From Meconema thalassinum (lineage: Eukaryota > Arthropoda > Insecta > Orthoptera > Tettigoniidae): 64,000 bases of DNA. This document shows, in pieces, positions 53,948-64,000 of this stretch. Position numbers and translations under genes: made by a program. The notes under the pieces are model-generated. The model did no database searches. It was not told where the DNA came from and worked only from the letters and a program-made list of their open reading frames with translations. Positions within the stretch are counted from its first letter, which is position 1, and every line of letters starts with the position of its first letter. Location: positions 790,376,979-790,440,978 of the forward strand of contig OX336389.2 in the NCBI GenBank assembly GCA_946902985.2, in the 5' to 3' direction.

Positions 53948-54204
53948 AAACATGTGTATCAATGTAAAGCTGAGTTAAAATTAAATAATACGTTTGGTAA
54001 GTGTATTTTGTTTTATTTTTAGTGCATATTTTCAACATTTTAGTGCATATGTGCATCCATTTTTTTGTAGTTTTAAGTGCATATGAATCTGGGCCCTAGT
54101 CATTAGTTACCAACATATCCGATACAAAATAGGCCTACATTAGACGACACATGTAATGTTGCAATTATGTGGAAAAAAAAAGAAATAATCGGACTCTTCT
54201 TAGT

Positions 54205-54434
54205 TAGACGACTGTCTGTACGAAACCATTGCTCGCTACTTGGATAGACGACTGTCTGGACGAAAATTACTGATTGCACTACAAGGAAGGGGGTCTGGGC
54301 GTAAGCCCCAGGTTAGGTTTGTTTTGTATGTAGAACCGTATTTCCCACTGTAATGAACGCTGATCGCAAGGATTCCCATGTTTCAAACTAATTGGCCTAG
54401 TAGCGGCCAATGGTTTCGTCCAGACAGTCGTCTA
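54205..54434. mobile_element. Foldback/MITE-like element with 21-26 bp inverted ends
   Basis: TAGACGACTGTCTG(T/G)ACGAAA occurs at 54205-54225 and 54245-54265, and its reverse complement at 54414-54434. The second and third copies are perfect partners; the first and third pair over 26 bp with one mismatch (extended by CCATTG/CAATGG). No coding sequence is present. Confidence 0.7.
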
Positions 54435-54489
54435 TTCTAGAGTTGTATTTTTCAGAGATGTGTTCTGACACTTCGGCGGATAAGCCATT

Positions 54490-54655
54490 GAACTGAAGGA
54501 AGCGTTGTCACGAATGCTGCTGACTACACCTACAATGTGCTTACGTCCACCACACATCCGCTCATTTCTACATGATCGTAATATTAATAACATTATTAGA
54601 AATTGTTAGGCCTACTCAAATGGTTTGTAAAAATCAAAGTGCTTACATTTTTTGG
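54490..54655 (+). repeat. Dispersed repeat shared with 47685-47855
   Basis: Second copy of the repeat, with the same order of landmarks, including AATGCTGCTGACTACACCTA and AAATCAAAGTGCTTACA. Confidence 0.75.
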
Positions 54656-54659
54656 TGCA

Positions 54660-56440
54660 CATCCTTACATAGTATAAAACCAAGTCCCCGATTCTTGGAT
54701 ATAACGGGTAATCTCGAGAACCACTGGATGGATTTTGAAGCGGTTTGCACTGTTCTCGAGGGAGGTTATTTTAGAAAAAATATTCATTTATGACCAAAGG
54801 AGGCCGATTTTGTATCCCACATGTTGGCAACAATGTGTGCGCATCGGTGTGTGTCGCTAGAGTGCGCCTTGTTAACAGTTGAACGAGATGCAAGCGCTGT
54901 TGGAACATGGCAGCCGTTTTTAAAGAGCAATAAATAAAGACGCATATTTATGTACTTATGCACATATATGAAGTGTAGTAGTGACCAGGGTTCCTAATTT
55001 CAATACGTAATATCGCCCAGAAGATGAAACAAGGACACAAGGTATGTAAAAGTCACATTCATGTCCGATGCAAGTGTATAAGCCGTGTTCTACTTTCATT
55101 CAGAATTAATAATACAAGCAGCCTAGGCTATAGTTGTGAGCAATATTTATAACGCATTGCAACCATTGGCTTCGCCCGAACTGTGTCATCTAACCAAGTA
55201 GCGAACAATGACTTTGTCTCACCCAACTTAAGTACATCAGTAATTATCACCCAGACATTCAGTGGTGCAGTAACTTATGTCGAGAAAATGTGCATCTGTG
55301 ATTCAAGCGCAGTCAGTGCATATCCCGTGCACATGTGAGTATATGGCTCTTCAGAATGATGATTGATTCATGTTGCACAACACTTGAAGTTCGTTGAAGG
55401 TTACCACACTAATCTGTCGCAACCATGACTGAAACAAATAAAAATAGGCCTAATATAAATATTGTATCTGCCTACTACTAAGTAGGCTATAGGTCAGTAG
55501 CCAACTACATAAATAATCACCAATACATTCACAATACTACTTCCAAGCTTACGATTAACATATTCAATATATTGTAATATTATGGCTGACGGCACTTTGA
55601 AGTCGAGAATAAGATACATTACAATATTAGAAGGCGAATTGATCTAAGAATATGTTCCTGGGAGTGAACTTACATAGGCTATATTTTAGGTTATGTTTGG
55701 TTCGTATTATACGAAAAATGCAGTCAGAAGAATATTTCAAAATTTCCAAAGACCGTTAAGGTTCTTTTTTACGTTATTTGTGCTGTGACTGAATACAAAA
55801 ATAAATAAAATAACGATTAAATAACTTTGTACTTTTAATTATGTAGGTCTACTTACTCAAACCGAAGTCGATTCGCCAGTGATCTTCGTAGAGTTTCTCC
55901 AATCCATCTCCAATCTTGTTCTCGTGTTTTTAGGCGTGATGATGAAATCTAAATAAGAATTTATCCAACAATTAATTAAATAAAAGCTTCCAAAAATCTC
56001 AGACGAGTGGGTATGAACACGTACATATTCCTTAATCAAGAGTCTATAATAACTTTAAAAGCTGTTTTAACCGACGTATATTAGTAGTACTTACCTTGTA
56101 CAACTTGTTTTAACTTCATTAGACTTGAAATTCCAAAGAAAACTGTGAAATTATTCAGATAATAGTCATTAGTGAAAGTCGTAATTATTATGTTGGGAGA
56201 ATATGTGGAAACTGCATTCTGGGAGTTATCGCCAGAAAAATGTCGGCAACTGTGTGTTAAGAAATTTTAGTGGTATTATGGTCTTTGGAGATGGCGAGAT
56301 TTTAAGCAGGGTTAGCGAAAATGTGCCGGCACATGAAAACAACATAACTTCAAGAAATTCAAGCATAAAATATGTACGTATGTACAGGGGACGGCTCTTA
56401 ATGTTGGCTACACGTTTTTGATCTAGTAACTTATTTAAGC
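54660..56440. other. Gene-free stretch
   Basis: No recognisable gene. At 55186-55212 the sequence TCTAACCAAGTAGCGAACAATG is a near reverse complement of CATTGCTCGCTACTTGGATAGA at 54227-54248, so an older inverted pair may bracket this region. Confidence 0.4.
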
Positions 56441-56458
56441 CGTCCCGGACTATACACT

Positions 56459-56571
56459 CTGCCTGGACCATTGCTGGGATAGCGCATTTTGTACTACGCC
56501 CCATACTCGTAGCACATCGTTGTGCTACCTTGCTGCGGGAAAATGCGCTTCCCCAGCAATGGTCCGGGCAG
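56459..56571. repeat. Long hairpin with a nested hairpin
   Basis: A 32-bp arm, CTGCCTGGACCATTGCTGGG..., at 56459-56490 pairs with 56540-56571 with a few mismatches. Inside it GTAGCAC/GTGCTAC (56509-56515 and 56522-56528) makes a second perfect stem with a 6-base loop. The unit may be a miniature element or a structured RNA; nothing more can be said. Confidence 0.75.
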
Positions 56572-56579
56572 GGAATACC

Positions 56580-57155
56580 AAGAGCTCACTGATGAGCCTG
56601 ACTTGGTGCATATAGGTGAACTCCAGCAACAGACAAGGCAAAATCTTAGAAGATTTGTTGGAGATTATGTATTCTTCTAAGTTATAGTTTAACAGCTGCT
56701 GGTAACACACGCACATACCACCGCGAAAAGTAACGTACGGGACACTGTATAAGATACAGTAGCAGGCCCACCGGAGGTGAAATGCATAAGGAGAACACCA
56801 TGTTCCCCGGTCATTTGCGATCACATGACTGTGTCCGACTGTTTTGTCCCAATTCATTATTTTTTTCATTGTGTATAACCAACAAACACAAGAAAATGAA
56901 TTAAAAATAACATTTAATATAACATAGAGACATTTACATAATAACAATAGGTTAAAATAATAATAATAACACCTATAATTAACAAGTAGTTCCGTGACGA
57001 ACTAAACAGCCTACTTTTCTTAAAATGTAAGATTCATGCCAATCTAGTATATAGATCTATCTGCAATAATAACGATATCAAGTTCCTAATACCAACATTT
57101 CTAAGTACTGCAGTTTGAAATACACCTAAAATAATGTAGCCTAATACAGTAACTT
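56580..57155. other. Gene-free stretch
   Basis: No recognisable gene. An open frame at 56525-56947 (minus) runs 140 codons but overlaps the hairpin and has no familiar motif. Confidence 0.4.
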
Positions 57156-57159
57156 ACTA

Positions 57160-58690
57160 CAGTTGGCAGCCCTGGTGACTCGGAATATATTCTGAGCTCC
57201 CTCTCTTAAGGTATAGAATGCACATACAAAATTTGGTTGAAGACTAATGGATAGTACGGACGTTACATGCTGCTTGATATTGGATTTATCAGTGCGCGTA
57301 AAATCGTGTTGGGAACAATGTCATGTATGTGATGCTCAGAATTAATCTGAAATAATAGATCTATTATAGCCTAGTGCCAATTGGTAATAATTGTTAGTAT
57401 AGAAGTTACATTTAATTAAAATTGAAACTATCAGAAAGCTTAGAATCATATTGGCAGCACTGAGGTATATTAGATACTCCAAATTAATCTAGAAAGTCAG
57501 GTACTATACGTGTGCAAAGTTTAGAGCTGAAGGCTTACATATATTTCTGATATATTGGTATTAGGATTAAAAAACAAATAGAGAGAACATTTATTAACAG
57601 TTGGCAGCCCTGCTGGTTCCTACGAATACGCATAATCATAACTGTTATGGTACACAAAGCACATACGAAATTTGGTTGAAATGCATTTGTTATTATAGAA
57701 GTTATATGCATTTAAAAACTTGACCTATCAGCAGGCCTAGAATCGTGTTGGCAGCACTGAAGTATATAAGTTACACCGAACTTGGGTAGAATATTAGGTA
57801 CTATAGGTGTGCAAGGTTTAGAACTGTTGGCTTGCATACTTTCTGATATATTGACATTAGGGTTAATCAAATAGAGAGAACATTTATTAACAGTTGGCAG
57901 CCCTGCTGGTTCCTACGAATAAGCATAATCATGACTGTTATGGTACACAAAGAGCATACGAAATTTGGTTGAAATCCATTCGTTAGTATAGAAGTTATAT
58001 GCATTTAAAAACTTGACCTATCAGCAGGCTTAGAATCGTGTTGGCAGCACTGATGTATATAAGTTACTCCGAACTTGGGTAGAATATCGGGTACTATACG
58101 TGTGCAAAGTTTAGAGCTGTTGGCTTGCATACTTCCTGATACATTGACATTAGGGTTGAAACATAGTGAGAGCATTTATTAATAGTTGGCAGCCCTGGTG
58201 GCTGTTTAGAATATGCATAGTCATATGTGTTGTAGTACACATAGTACATACGAAATTTGGTTGAAATCCAATCGATAATATAGAAGTTACATGCATATAG
58301 AAATTGGACCTACCGGCAGGCTTAGAATCATATTGGCAACACTGGCATGTATGAACTTCAGAAAATTAATCTGGAATGTTATTATCTATACGTGTTCCAA
58401 TTTTGGAATAGTTCGCCTGCATAACTTCTGAGATATCCGACATAGAGCTGAAATTTCAATTGCGATTTTTCAGCAGTTGGTAGCACTGACGTCAATTTCA
58501 AATATGGTCGTGAGATATTCAAATATAGATCTTTACTCTTACCAAATTTGGTGTTGCTAGCTGCAGCCGTTTAGGAGTTGATAGGGGGGGGGCACACACA
58601 GCCAGACAGACAGAAGGACAGACAGACAGACACACACACATTTTCCCGGATCGATCGCATAAGTCTACTTTTTCCTCATTTTTGCAAAAT
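57160..58690 (+). repeat. Tandem ~292-bp units with GACA/CA microsatellite end (family X)
   Basis: Units start CAGTTGGCAGCCCTG at 57160, 57598, 57891, 58183 (TAGTTGGCAG) and 58474 (CAGTTGGTAG), so the spacings are 438, 293, 292 and 291 bp. Each contains CATACGAAATTTGGTTGAAA and TTGGCA(G/A)CACTG. The array closes with ACCAAATTTGGTGTTGCTAG, GTTGATAGGGGGG, CACACACAG, CAGACAGACAGA and CACACACACA, then TTTTTGCAAAATG. The same terminal design occurs at 20110 and 25380. Confidence 0.85.
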
Positions 58691-58796
58691 GTGAAATGTA
58701 GGCTAAAAATATTATGAAACTGTGAACGGCACGTGGAATAAGTTAAGTAATGTAAAGTTTTGAAGTAATTTTTTCGGTGTTGCCTATACAAACTGC

Positions 58797-59297
58797 CAGT
58801 TTTAACTCTTCAGTCGGTCAACACGAATTTGTACAATGACTGGGCGTGGTACATTGCATAGCATGTAACATGCATGATAAGTAAGTAACACTCTTGGAAA
58901 TAGTGACCGCTTAAAGGTCTAAACGCGTATCCTAAAATTGCCCCACTATAATAGTGAACGTAGCTAATGCGCGAAATTGTTTCCAGGAGTGTTATTTTCT
59001 TATTATTCGTATATTACACTGGTCAAAAAAAGTTTTGAATATAGCAAGATGATGTATTTACATTGCTGTATGACGACAAAATCGGTTTTCCACATTGACT
59101 CGTGTAGTAACTTTAAGATATAGTATCTTTTGTACTGTACACTGTTATCGGATAATGACGTTGTATTATATTTGGTCCAGAAACACAAAATCTTGCAATA
59201 TGTGAAACTCTTTTTGACCAGTGTATATAAATTGTATCCCGCCCAGTCTTTGGGCAAATAGGCTACGTGTTGACCGACTGAAGAGTTACAACTGACA
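58797..59297. mobile_element. Inverted-repeat element with a nested MITE
   Basis: CAGTT(T/G)TAACTCTTCAGTCG continues to GTCAACACG at 58797-58830 and is repeated in reverse at about 59264-59297. A GACTGGGCG block (58838 onwards) also has a reverse partner (CGCCCAGTC near 59238). The middle carries a separate MITE (59017-59223). Class unknown. Confidence 0.75.
59017..59223. mobile_element. Tc1/mariner-type MITE
   Basis: 207 bp with inverted ends CACTGGTCAAAAA(AA)GTTT / AAACTCTTTTTGACCAGTG, flanked by TA on both sides (59015-59016 and 59224-59225). The ends and TA duplication are those of Tc1/mariner elements; there is no transposase gene. Confidence 0.88.
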
Positions 59298-59407
59298 ATA
59301 AGATAAGTGCACAAATATGTTCAAAGGTTTAGCTGCTTCTACGAGAAATATCTCAGTTGTTTTATTATGAATACCAAAGTATTCAGTGTATGCTTACTTT
59401 TCCCGCA

Positions 59408-59712
59408 GTGTAGCCGTGTGCGTTAGGTCACACACCACGACTAAAGGGAGATGGAATGCTGGAAATCAAAGTTTTGAATCCTGGTGAAGACTGCAGCCGT
59501 TATGATTGTGGTTTCCCATCGGTTGTTTTCCTACAGCACGGAGGAAAATTGTGGGATACTTTTTCAAGTCTCGGGGTGCCTACTCAATCCTAGACCCCAA
59601 TAATTACACTTACACAAACTATTACAGCCAGCTCTGAAACAGAGGTTGCCAGACAAACTCTGCGTACACCCAAGTTCATGGGGCTGGTGACGAACATGCC
59701 CCAAAACAACAA
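59408..59712 (+). repeat. SINE, family B relative
   Basis: It has tRNA-like head TGTAGCCGTGTGCGTTAGGT, B-box-like GTTTTGAATCCTGG, GTGGTTTCCCATCGG and an end with CAGACAAACTCTGCGTACAC, CCAAGTTCATGGGGCTG and CAACAAC. Confidence 0.65.
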
Positions 59713-60229
59713 CTTAACATCAAACCCCGCAGAGTATGGCAGAAAATGTTTAAAATATTAATGAGTATAGATCTAAGGTGGTAATGGTGGTGCTCGTTGG
59801 CATTAAGAAGCGGAACATTGAGGTCTGCTACCCAGATCTTAGTGTAGCGATGTGTAATTAAGGTAGGATTAAAAAAGAAAATATAGTTATGATAATGAAA
59901 TAGTAATGCCCTTCCAGGCATCCTAGGAACTTAAAGCTTCATTCCGAGATGCCTAGAAATTTTGAATCTTCCCAAAACATTCCTTAGATAGCAGTAGAGA
60001 CCAGTCATGGAAAGAAATATCGCACTTCGAGTAGCAATCATTCTCCAAAAAAATACAGAATCTCTAAATGAGATTTCCTGTCCATCTTCTCCAGTACAGG
60101 AATGCCTGGATATCACCCATTGGTCACACATATGCATTATCATACTTTCTCGTTAGTGAACTCTGTACCTTTCTTTAAGGAGTAGGTCTAAATTCCTCCC
60201 AAAATACCGTTTTGAATGTTTCTTCTTAA

Positions 60230-60370
60230 CTCCTACGAAGCAAAACTGAGAGAATGGGAGTGAGATTCCCATCCCAAACTTCCTATGAGAGTTTTCCAAC
60301 TTCTCCAGGCAAATGCCGGGATTATACCTAACTTAAAGCCACGGCAGCCTTTCTCCGAATCATAACTTCA
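60230..60370 (+). repeat. SINE family B fragment
   Basis: Shows GAGATTCCCATCCC, TTCTCCAGGCAAATGCCGGG and CTAACTTAAAGCCACGGCAG, the middle of family B. Confidence 0.7.
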
Positions 60371-60379
60371 GTTACATCA

Positions 60380-62976
60380 TCCATCTATCCTTACATTTAC
60401 TCTTGTTTTCATATTGCATCAAGCGGCTTCGCTTAGTCTATTTGATGGCAGGTCTCTGGTAGTTGAAATCGTTAGATAATAACATTGTGCAACGTAGATC
60501 AGTTAGGTCTATACATCAGCTTCTTCATACATTTTCCTCATAACTCGTTAATATTTACGTAATCTACTGTATTCTTTGTTAACCAGCGGAGAGTAGGCCT
60601 TCATACACTCCACACTGTAAATATATACGATAACATACATTCGGGAAATGAATAAGCAATTTGTAGATTAACTCTTACGAACTCATGAAATCAATACTTC
60701 CCAACCAGTTTTCATCAAAATTAAATTTGTGCTTGCCAGTTCATCAATGGAAGAGATGCCCTCTTGGGCATGGAATGTAAAGTGTATTCAGTCTATCATG
60801 TTTCATGTCCTTTGGGAATATTTTGTATGAACTATGTAATATATACTGTCAGGCATAGTCAGTAGGCCTATTAAGGGAATAAGGTTCATTTAAAGTTGGA
60901 AGGGGTTTTTAAGTTTTGGTACGGTACATAAAATTAACCCAAACTTGAAGCCTCAGGACACATGACACAATCCCAGCATTTCCTGTAACGTGTGGGGATG
61001 TTTTGATGCCAATGGATGGAAGCTCCGCGTAGGTGTTAATCGTACCTCATTTAAAATCCGTAAGTTAGCTAGCACCATACTTGGAATATCATATTCGAAG
61101 GAAGAGATTAATCCAACAACCATGGAACCCTCCGGAGTTCAGTGGTTCAGCGAAGACGTCTACAGCCATAGGACCGCACCTTGGTCAGCTGCCCATGAAG
61201 TGGAGTGGCCATGGCTACGAAGAAAGACGCCTGACCTCGGCGCGATTGCCCAATGGCAATGGTGAGGTCGTACACGGAACAAGACATCGGGCAGACGGCA
61301 GCCAGGTATTATATTGTGGTGGCGAATGTTCTAGACGGGGCCGAACCCACATGACTGCAGAACCACGATGCAATTGACCGCTGGGCAGAAGCAGCCAATC
61401 AGAGCTAATCACCTAACAGCGATGTCAGCTGGGGGCATGTCCACCATGTTGCTGCTATGCTCAGTATGAACACACGCATGACGGTAGTAAGGTTCTGAAA
61501 CGGTACTTACTAGAATCTCAGCATAGGCCTATAGTGTAGTCAAGTGCAATTACCTACAGGTGAGTTTCATTATCTTATGAAATATTAATGGAGAGCAAAT
61601 TTACGCTTATATAAATTGAAAGAATTTACTTCAGTGGCTTATTGTACATAAGGGGGATTAGAGAGTCCAATAAGTGTTCAAACCCAACAAGGAGAATATT
61701 TTCAACTAATAAATACATTTTCAAAAGCGAATAACAGTATTATAATGCGAAGCAGGAGTGATGCACGCATATACAATATTTTCAGTGCCTATGATGTTAA
61801 CGCTTGTCCGATTTATGAAACCTAGTTTCCATTTATATGAAGGTGCATAATCGCCCTGGTTAGTGATTAGGGATCCTGTTATTTTTCCCCAGCTCATAAA
61901 TCATGAGTAATTTAATGGCTGAGTGGAGTTGTAAGTGGTCCTAGCCAGTCTACATGGTCTAAAGGTGGGCAATTGCGAATCTAAAAGTTCCGACTTCTGA
62001 CTGATGGCAGCCCTTCAATTAACACAGACATAACGATTCGAGAACTCTCAATTCCTCGTAAGCCCACACCTGACGTTAGGAGACACTTAGTTCTCAACAA
62101 ACGTACACATATCCCTGATTTTGGATCACATTTAAATATTACTTTCGCTGTTGCTGTTGTTATTCCATTTAGGCGCTAATTACATATTGTTCATCGTCTG
62201 TCGATTGGAAGACGATCTTCATTATAATTATGTACTGTATAGGCTCTATGCTCGCTCAGAGCCTTGATAGCAGGTGTAGTAGAATACTTGTGAATCAGGT
62301 AACTACCTCTAATTGCTGTTCCCCATGAAACCAGTTGAAATTTACTTTGTAGTCCAAGCCGCTTGAACACTAAATGGAGAACGATAATTGAGATGCACAA
62401 TTGCCCAGCCTATTGTTGACTGGCCAAGATTACGTATTACACCACTCTGCTGCTAATCACGGTTTATGAGCAAGGGCAAGATAACATCAATCCAAACCCC
62501 TACCCATGACGATTATACAGGTTCATCTAAATGGAAAACAGATACAATAAATCGGACAAGGCTTAACGGAAATGAGTCGGATACTCATGTAGAGAACAGG
62601 CCAAGCAGGTTCTGCTCGGGTCTAAGCTGCGTGAACCTGAGAGGAATGTGCATCGTGGACTATGAGAAATGGTGTTGACGAGTGATGAGGGTTCTCGGTC
62701 CGTGCATAGTACAGAACCAAATATATTGGTCGGTGACTCACTCAATCGTTCGTAACACCACAGTGGTTTGAGCAACGGCCGTATGTTAGCAGTATTGGAA
62801 TAGAAAGGAATACCAGATATCACGGCGGGCTGTTGACAGACCCTTCTCTTCTCGCCTGACCCTTCCCTGCTCTATCCCCTCACTCCGCAAGTTCACAGAG
62901 CTTGGACTCGAGCAGTAGTGTCCCCTTGCATGAAGAATCATAATCTGAAAACATGTATGCATATAAAATAATATGA
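60380..62976. other. Gene-free stretch
   Basis: I recognise no gene in about 2.6 kb. A GC-richer patch at 61000-61450 yields overlapping open frames on both strands (for example 60990-61265 and 61081-61377) without any motif I know. Confidence 0.4.
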
Positions 62977-62977
62977 T

Positions 62978-63145
62978 GTTCAGTAAAGAACATATAGCCT
63001 ACATTTTCTTAAATGCATGTGTATAATTATAATTCTTTGTCCTTTTCAACGAGTATAATTGAATGTTGGTTTAGTAGCTTGTTGAAATACAACGTGCTAT
63101 AAGGATATAAAACGTTGATTGAATCCTCACCAGAATTATACAGGG
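62978..63145 (+). repeat. Dispersed repeat shared with 19121-19290
   Basis: TTCAGTAAAGAACATATAGC, TCTTTGTCCTTTTCAACGAG and GTTGAAATACAACGTGCTA recur in the same order as in the other copy, with about one difference per ten bases. Confidence 0.75.
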
Positions 63146-63455
63146 TGTACTTGATATAATGGAAGTCCGTTACACTGGTGATAGAAGAGACTTTTCTAAG
63201 CTTTCTAGGTAAAACAAATTGTCAACTATCTTTTAATTGAAAATTAATCATTAAAAAGTGAATGTTTTTAGTATTTTCAGAAACTCGTCAAGCAACTCGT
63301 CTGGGGTAATCGAGGCGGGCCTAGGTGGGACGACGCGCGGAGGGGAAGTTGTTACGTAATCGGAGCATTGACCTTACCGGTTGAGGGGTGGTATCAGCTG
63401 TTATGAGGATAGCGATACCCGTCTCGTAAGAAAATTTTGTATTGCTGTTGTTCTT

Positions 63456-63494
63456 CCAGATGTTGTTGTTATTGTTGTTGTTGTTGTTGTTGAA
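63456..63494 (+). repeat. (TTG)n microsatellite
   Basis: About thirteen TTG/TTA triplets; the antisense asparagine-rich frame is an artefact. Confidence 0.9.
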
Positions 63495-63749
63495 ATTGCA
63501 CGCAATGGTTTGGGACATTAGGACCGGTAGTATTGTGTACCCTACTTTGTAAGTGTGGAACTCATTGATTGATGCCCATGTAAAGTATAAAATAATTTCG
63601 ATAATCAGCCCTGTTGTGTCATTGGCATCTAGCACGTTAATGAAATACATTGGGACAAAATTCCAACATCCCGTAGATTTTTCACAACTAGCATTTAAGA
63701 CGGAAATAAAATACTTGATGTTTTGTTTCAGAGGCTTGGCCATTTTGGT

Positions 63750-63935
63750 CATTTAGCCCCATGTAGTTGGGTGTGGGTAGAATTTTTGTAATAACCTGTG
63801 TTTTTGTGGTTTCTGTAGTAATGTGGGTATTTGTAATTCGGGTGAGGATTGGGATGAAGGCGGCCGTGGCCTTAAGTTAAGAACCATCCCGGCATTTTCC
63901 TGGGGTAGAAGGAGGAAACCATGGGAAACTACTCC
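63750..63935 (-). repeat. SINE family B fragment
   Basis: On the minus strand it shows GTTTCCTCCTTCTACCCCAG, AAAATGCCGGGATGG, TTAAGGCCACGGCCGCC, CCAATCCTCACCCGAATTAC and a CACCCAACTACATGGGGCTA end. Confidence 0.8.
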
Positions 63936-64000
63936 CAATATTTAATACTAGTACGGTACCACATGTACTTGTACATAATAGACTAATGGAAATCCACAGC

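Larger units (their letters stand above)
48369..54098 (+). mobile_element. hAT transposon with clear ends and 8-bp target duplication
   Basis: The element starts TAGGGCCTGGATTTAAA and ends GAATCTGGGCCCTA. The termini are imperfect inverted repeats (TAGGGCC.GGATT / TAGGGCCCAGATT). Identical 8-bp duplications GTCATTAG lie at 48361-48368 and 54099-54106, the diagnostic length for hAT. Both subterminal regions are rich in ATGCATAT/GTGCATAT repeats, probably transposase-binding sites. The length is 5,730 bp, but 3,754 bp of that is a nested insertion with its duplication, so the hAT itself is about 1,976 bp. It carries one BED-type transposase gene. Confidence 0.95.

Noticed and set aside
56525..56947. 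140-codon minus-strand open frame
   Set aside because: It overlaps a long hairpin, has no recognisable domain and is within the length expected by chance in this much sequence.
60990..61412. Overlapping open frames in a GC-richer patch
   Set aside because: Frames are open on both strands at once, which is a composition effect, and none has a motif I know.

Overview
The window reads as non-coding, repeat-dominated DNA of an arthropod, most likely a large-genome insect. The evidence is the AT-rich base composition, several tRNA-derived SINE families that recur across the window, and mobile elements of typical insect families: Polinton/Maverick, Ty3/gypsy, hAT, THAP-type P element, mariner and MITEs. 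An orthopteran-like lineage is a guess from the general feel of the repeats. I see no intact single-copy host gene; every protein-coding trace I can name belongs to a mobile or virus-like element, and nearly all of them are broken.

Layout. 1-6.8 kb: degenerate tandem repeats, a minisatellite, and a TATA promoter with a predicted first exon (2021-2155). The 247-251 bp from just downstream of the predicted start into the intron are repeated in inverted orientation 1.7 kb away (4041-4291). 6.8-17.7 kb: a decayed Polinton (Maverick)-like element. Its structural genes are on the minus strand: a phospholipase A2-like protein, a DVQGF protein, a capsid-like protein, a vertex-like protein, an adenain-like protease, a hydrophobic minor protein and fibre-like repeats. 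The packaging ATPase, an acidic protein, a widespread Polinton ORF and the integrase are on the plus strand. No DNA polymerase B was found. 17.7-26.5 kb: SINEs, a non-LTR retrotransposon tail, microsatellites and a long dispersed repeat family.

26.6-31.4 kb: a ZBED/GTF2IRD2-like (hAT-derived) pseudogene split by a 2,988-bp P element with 32-bp terminal inverted repeats and an 8-bp target duplication. 33.4-47.1 kb: a 13.7-kb Ty3/gypsy element on the minus strand with unusually long (about 2.9 kb) LTRs. It has been invaded by a rearranged mariner (between gag and pol) and by a SINE (inside integrase). 48.4-54.1 kb: a hAT element with clear ends and an 8-bp target duplication. Its transposase gene is interrupted by a 3,750-bp insertion that has the termini and 4-bp duplication of a solo LTR. 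54.1-64 kb: foldback/MITE-like elements, tandem 292-bp repeats and SINE fragments.

The genes do not work together as a pathway. They record successive insertions, and the nesting gives a relative order: SINE after Polinton, P after the ZBED gene, mariner and SINE after gypsy, LTR after hAT. Coordinates of decayed genes are approximate because frameshifts and stops break the reading frames.
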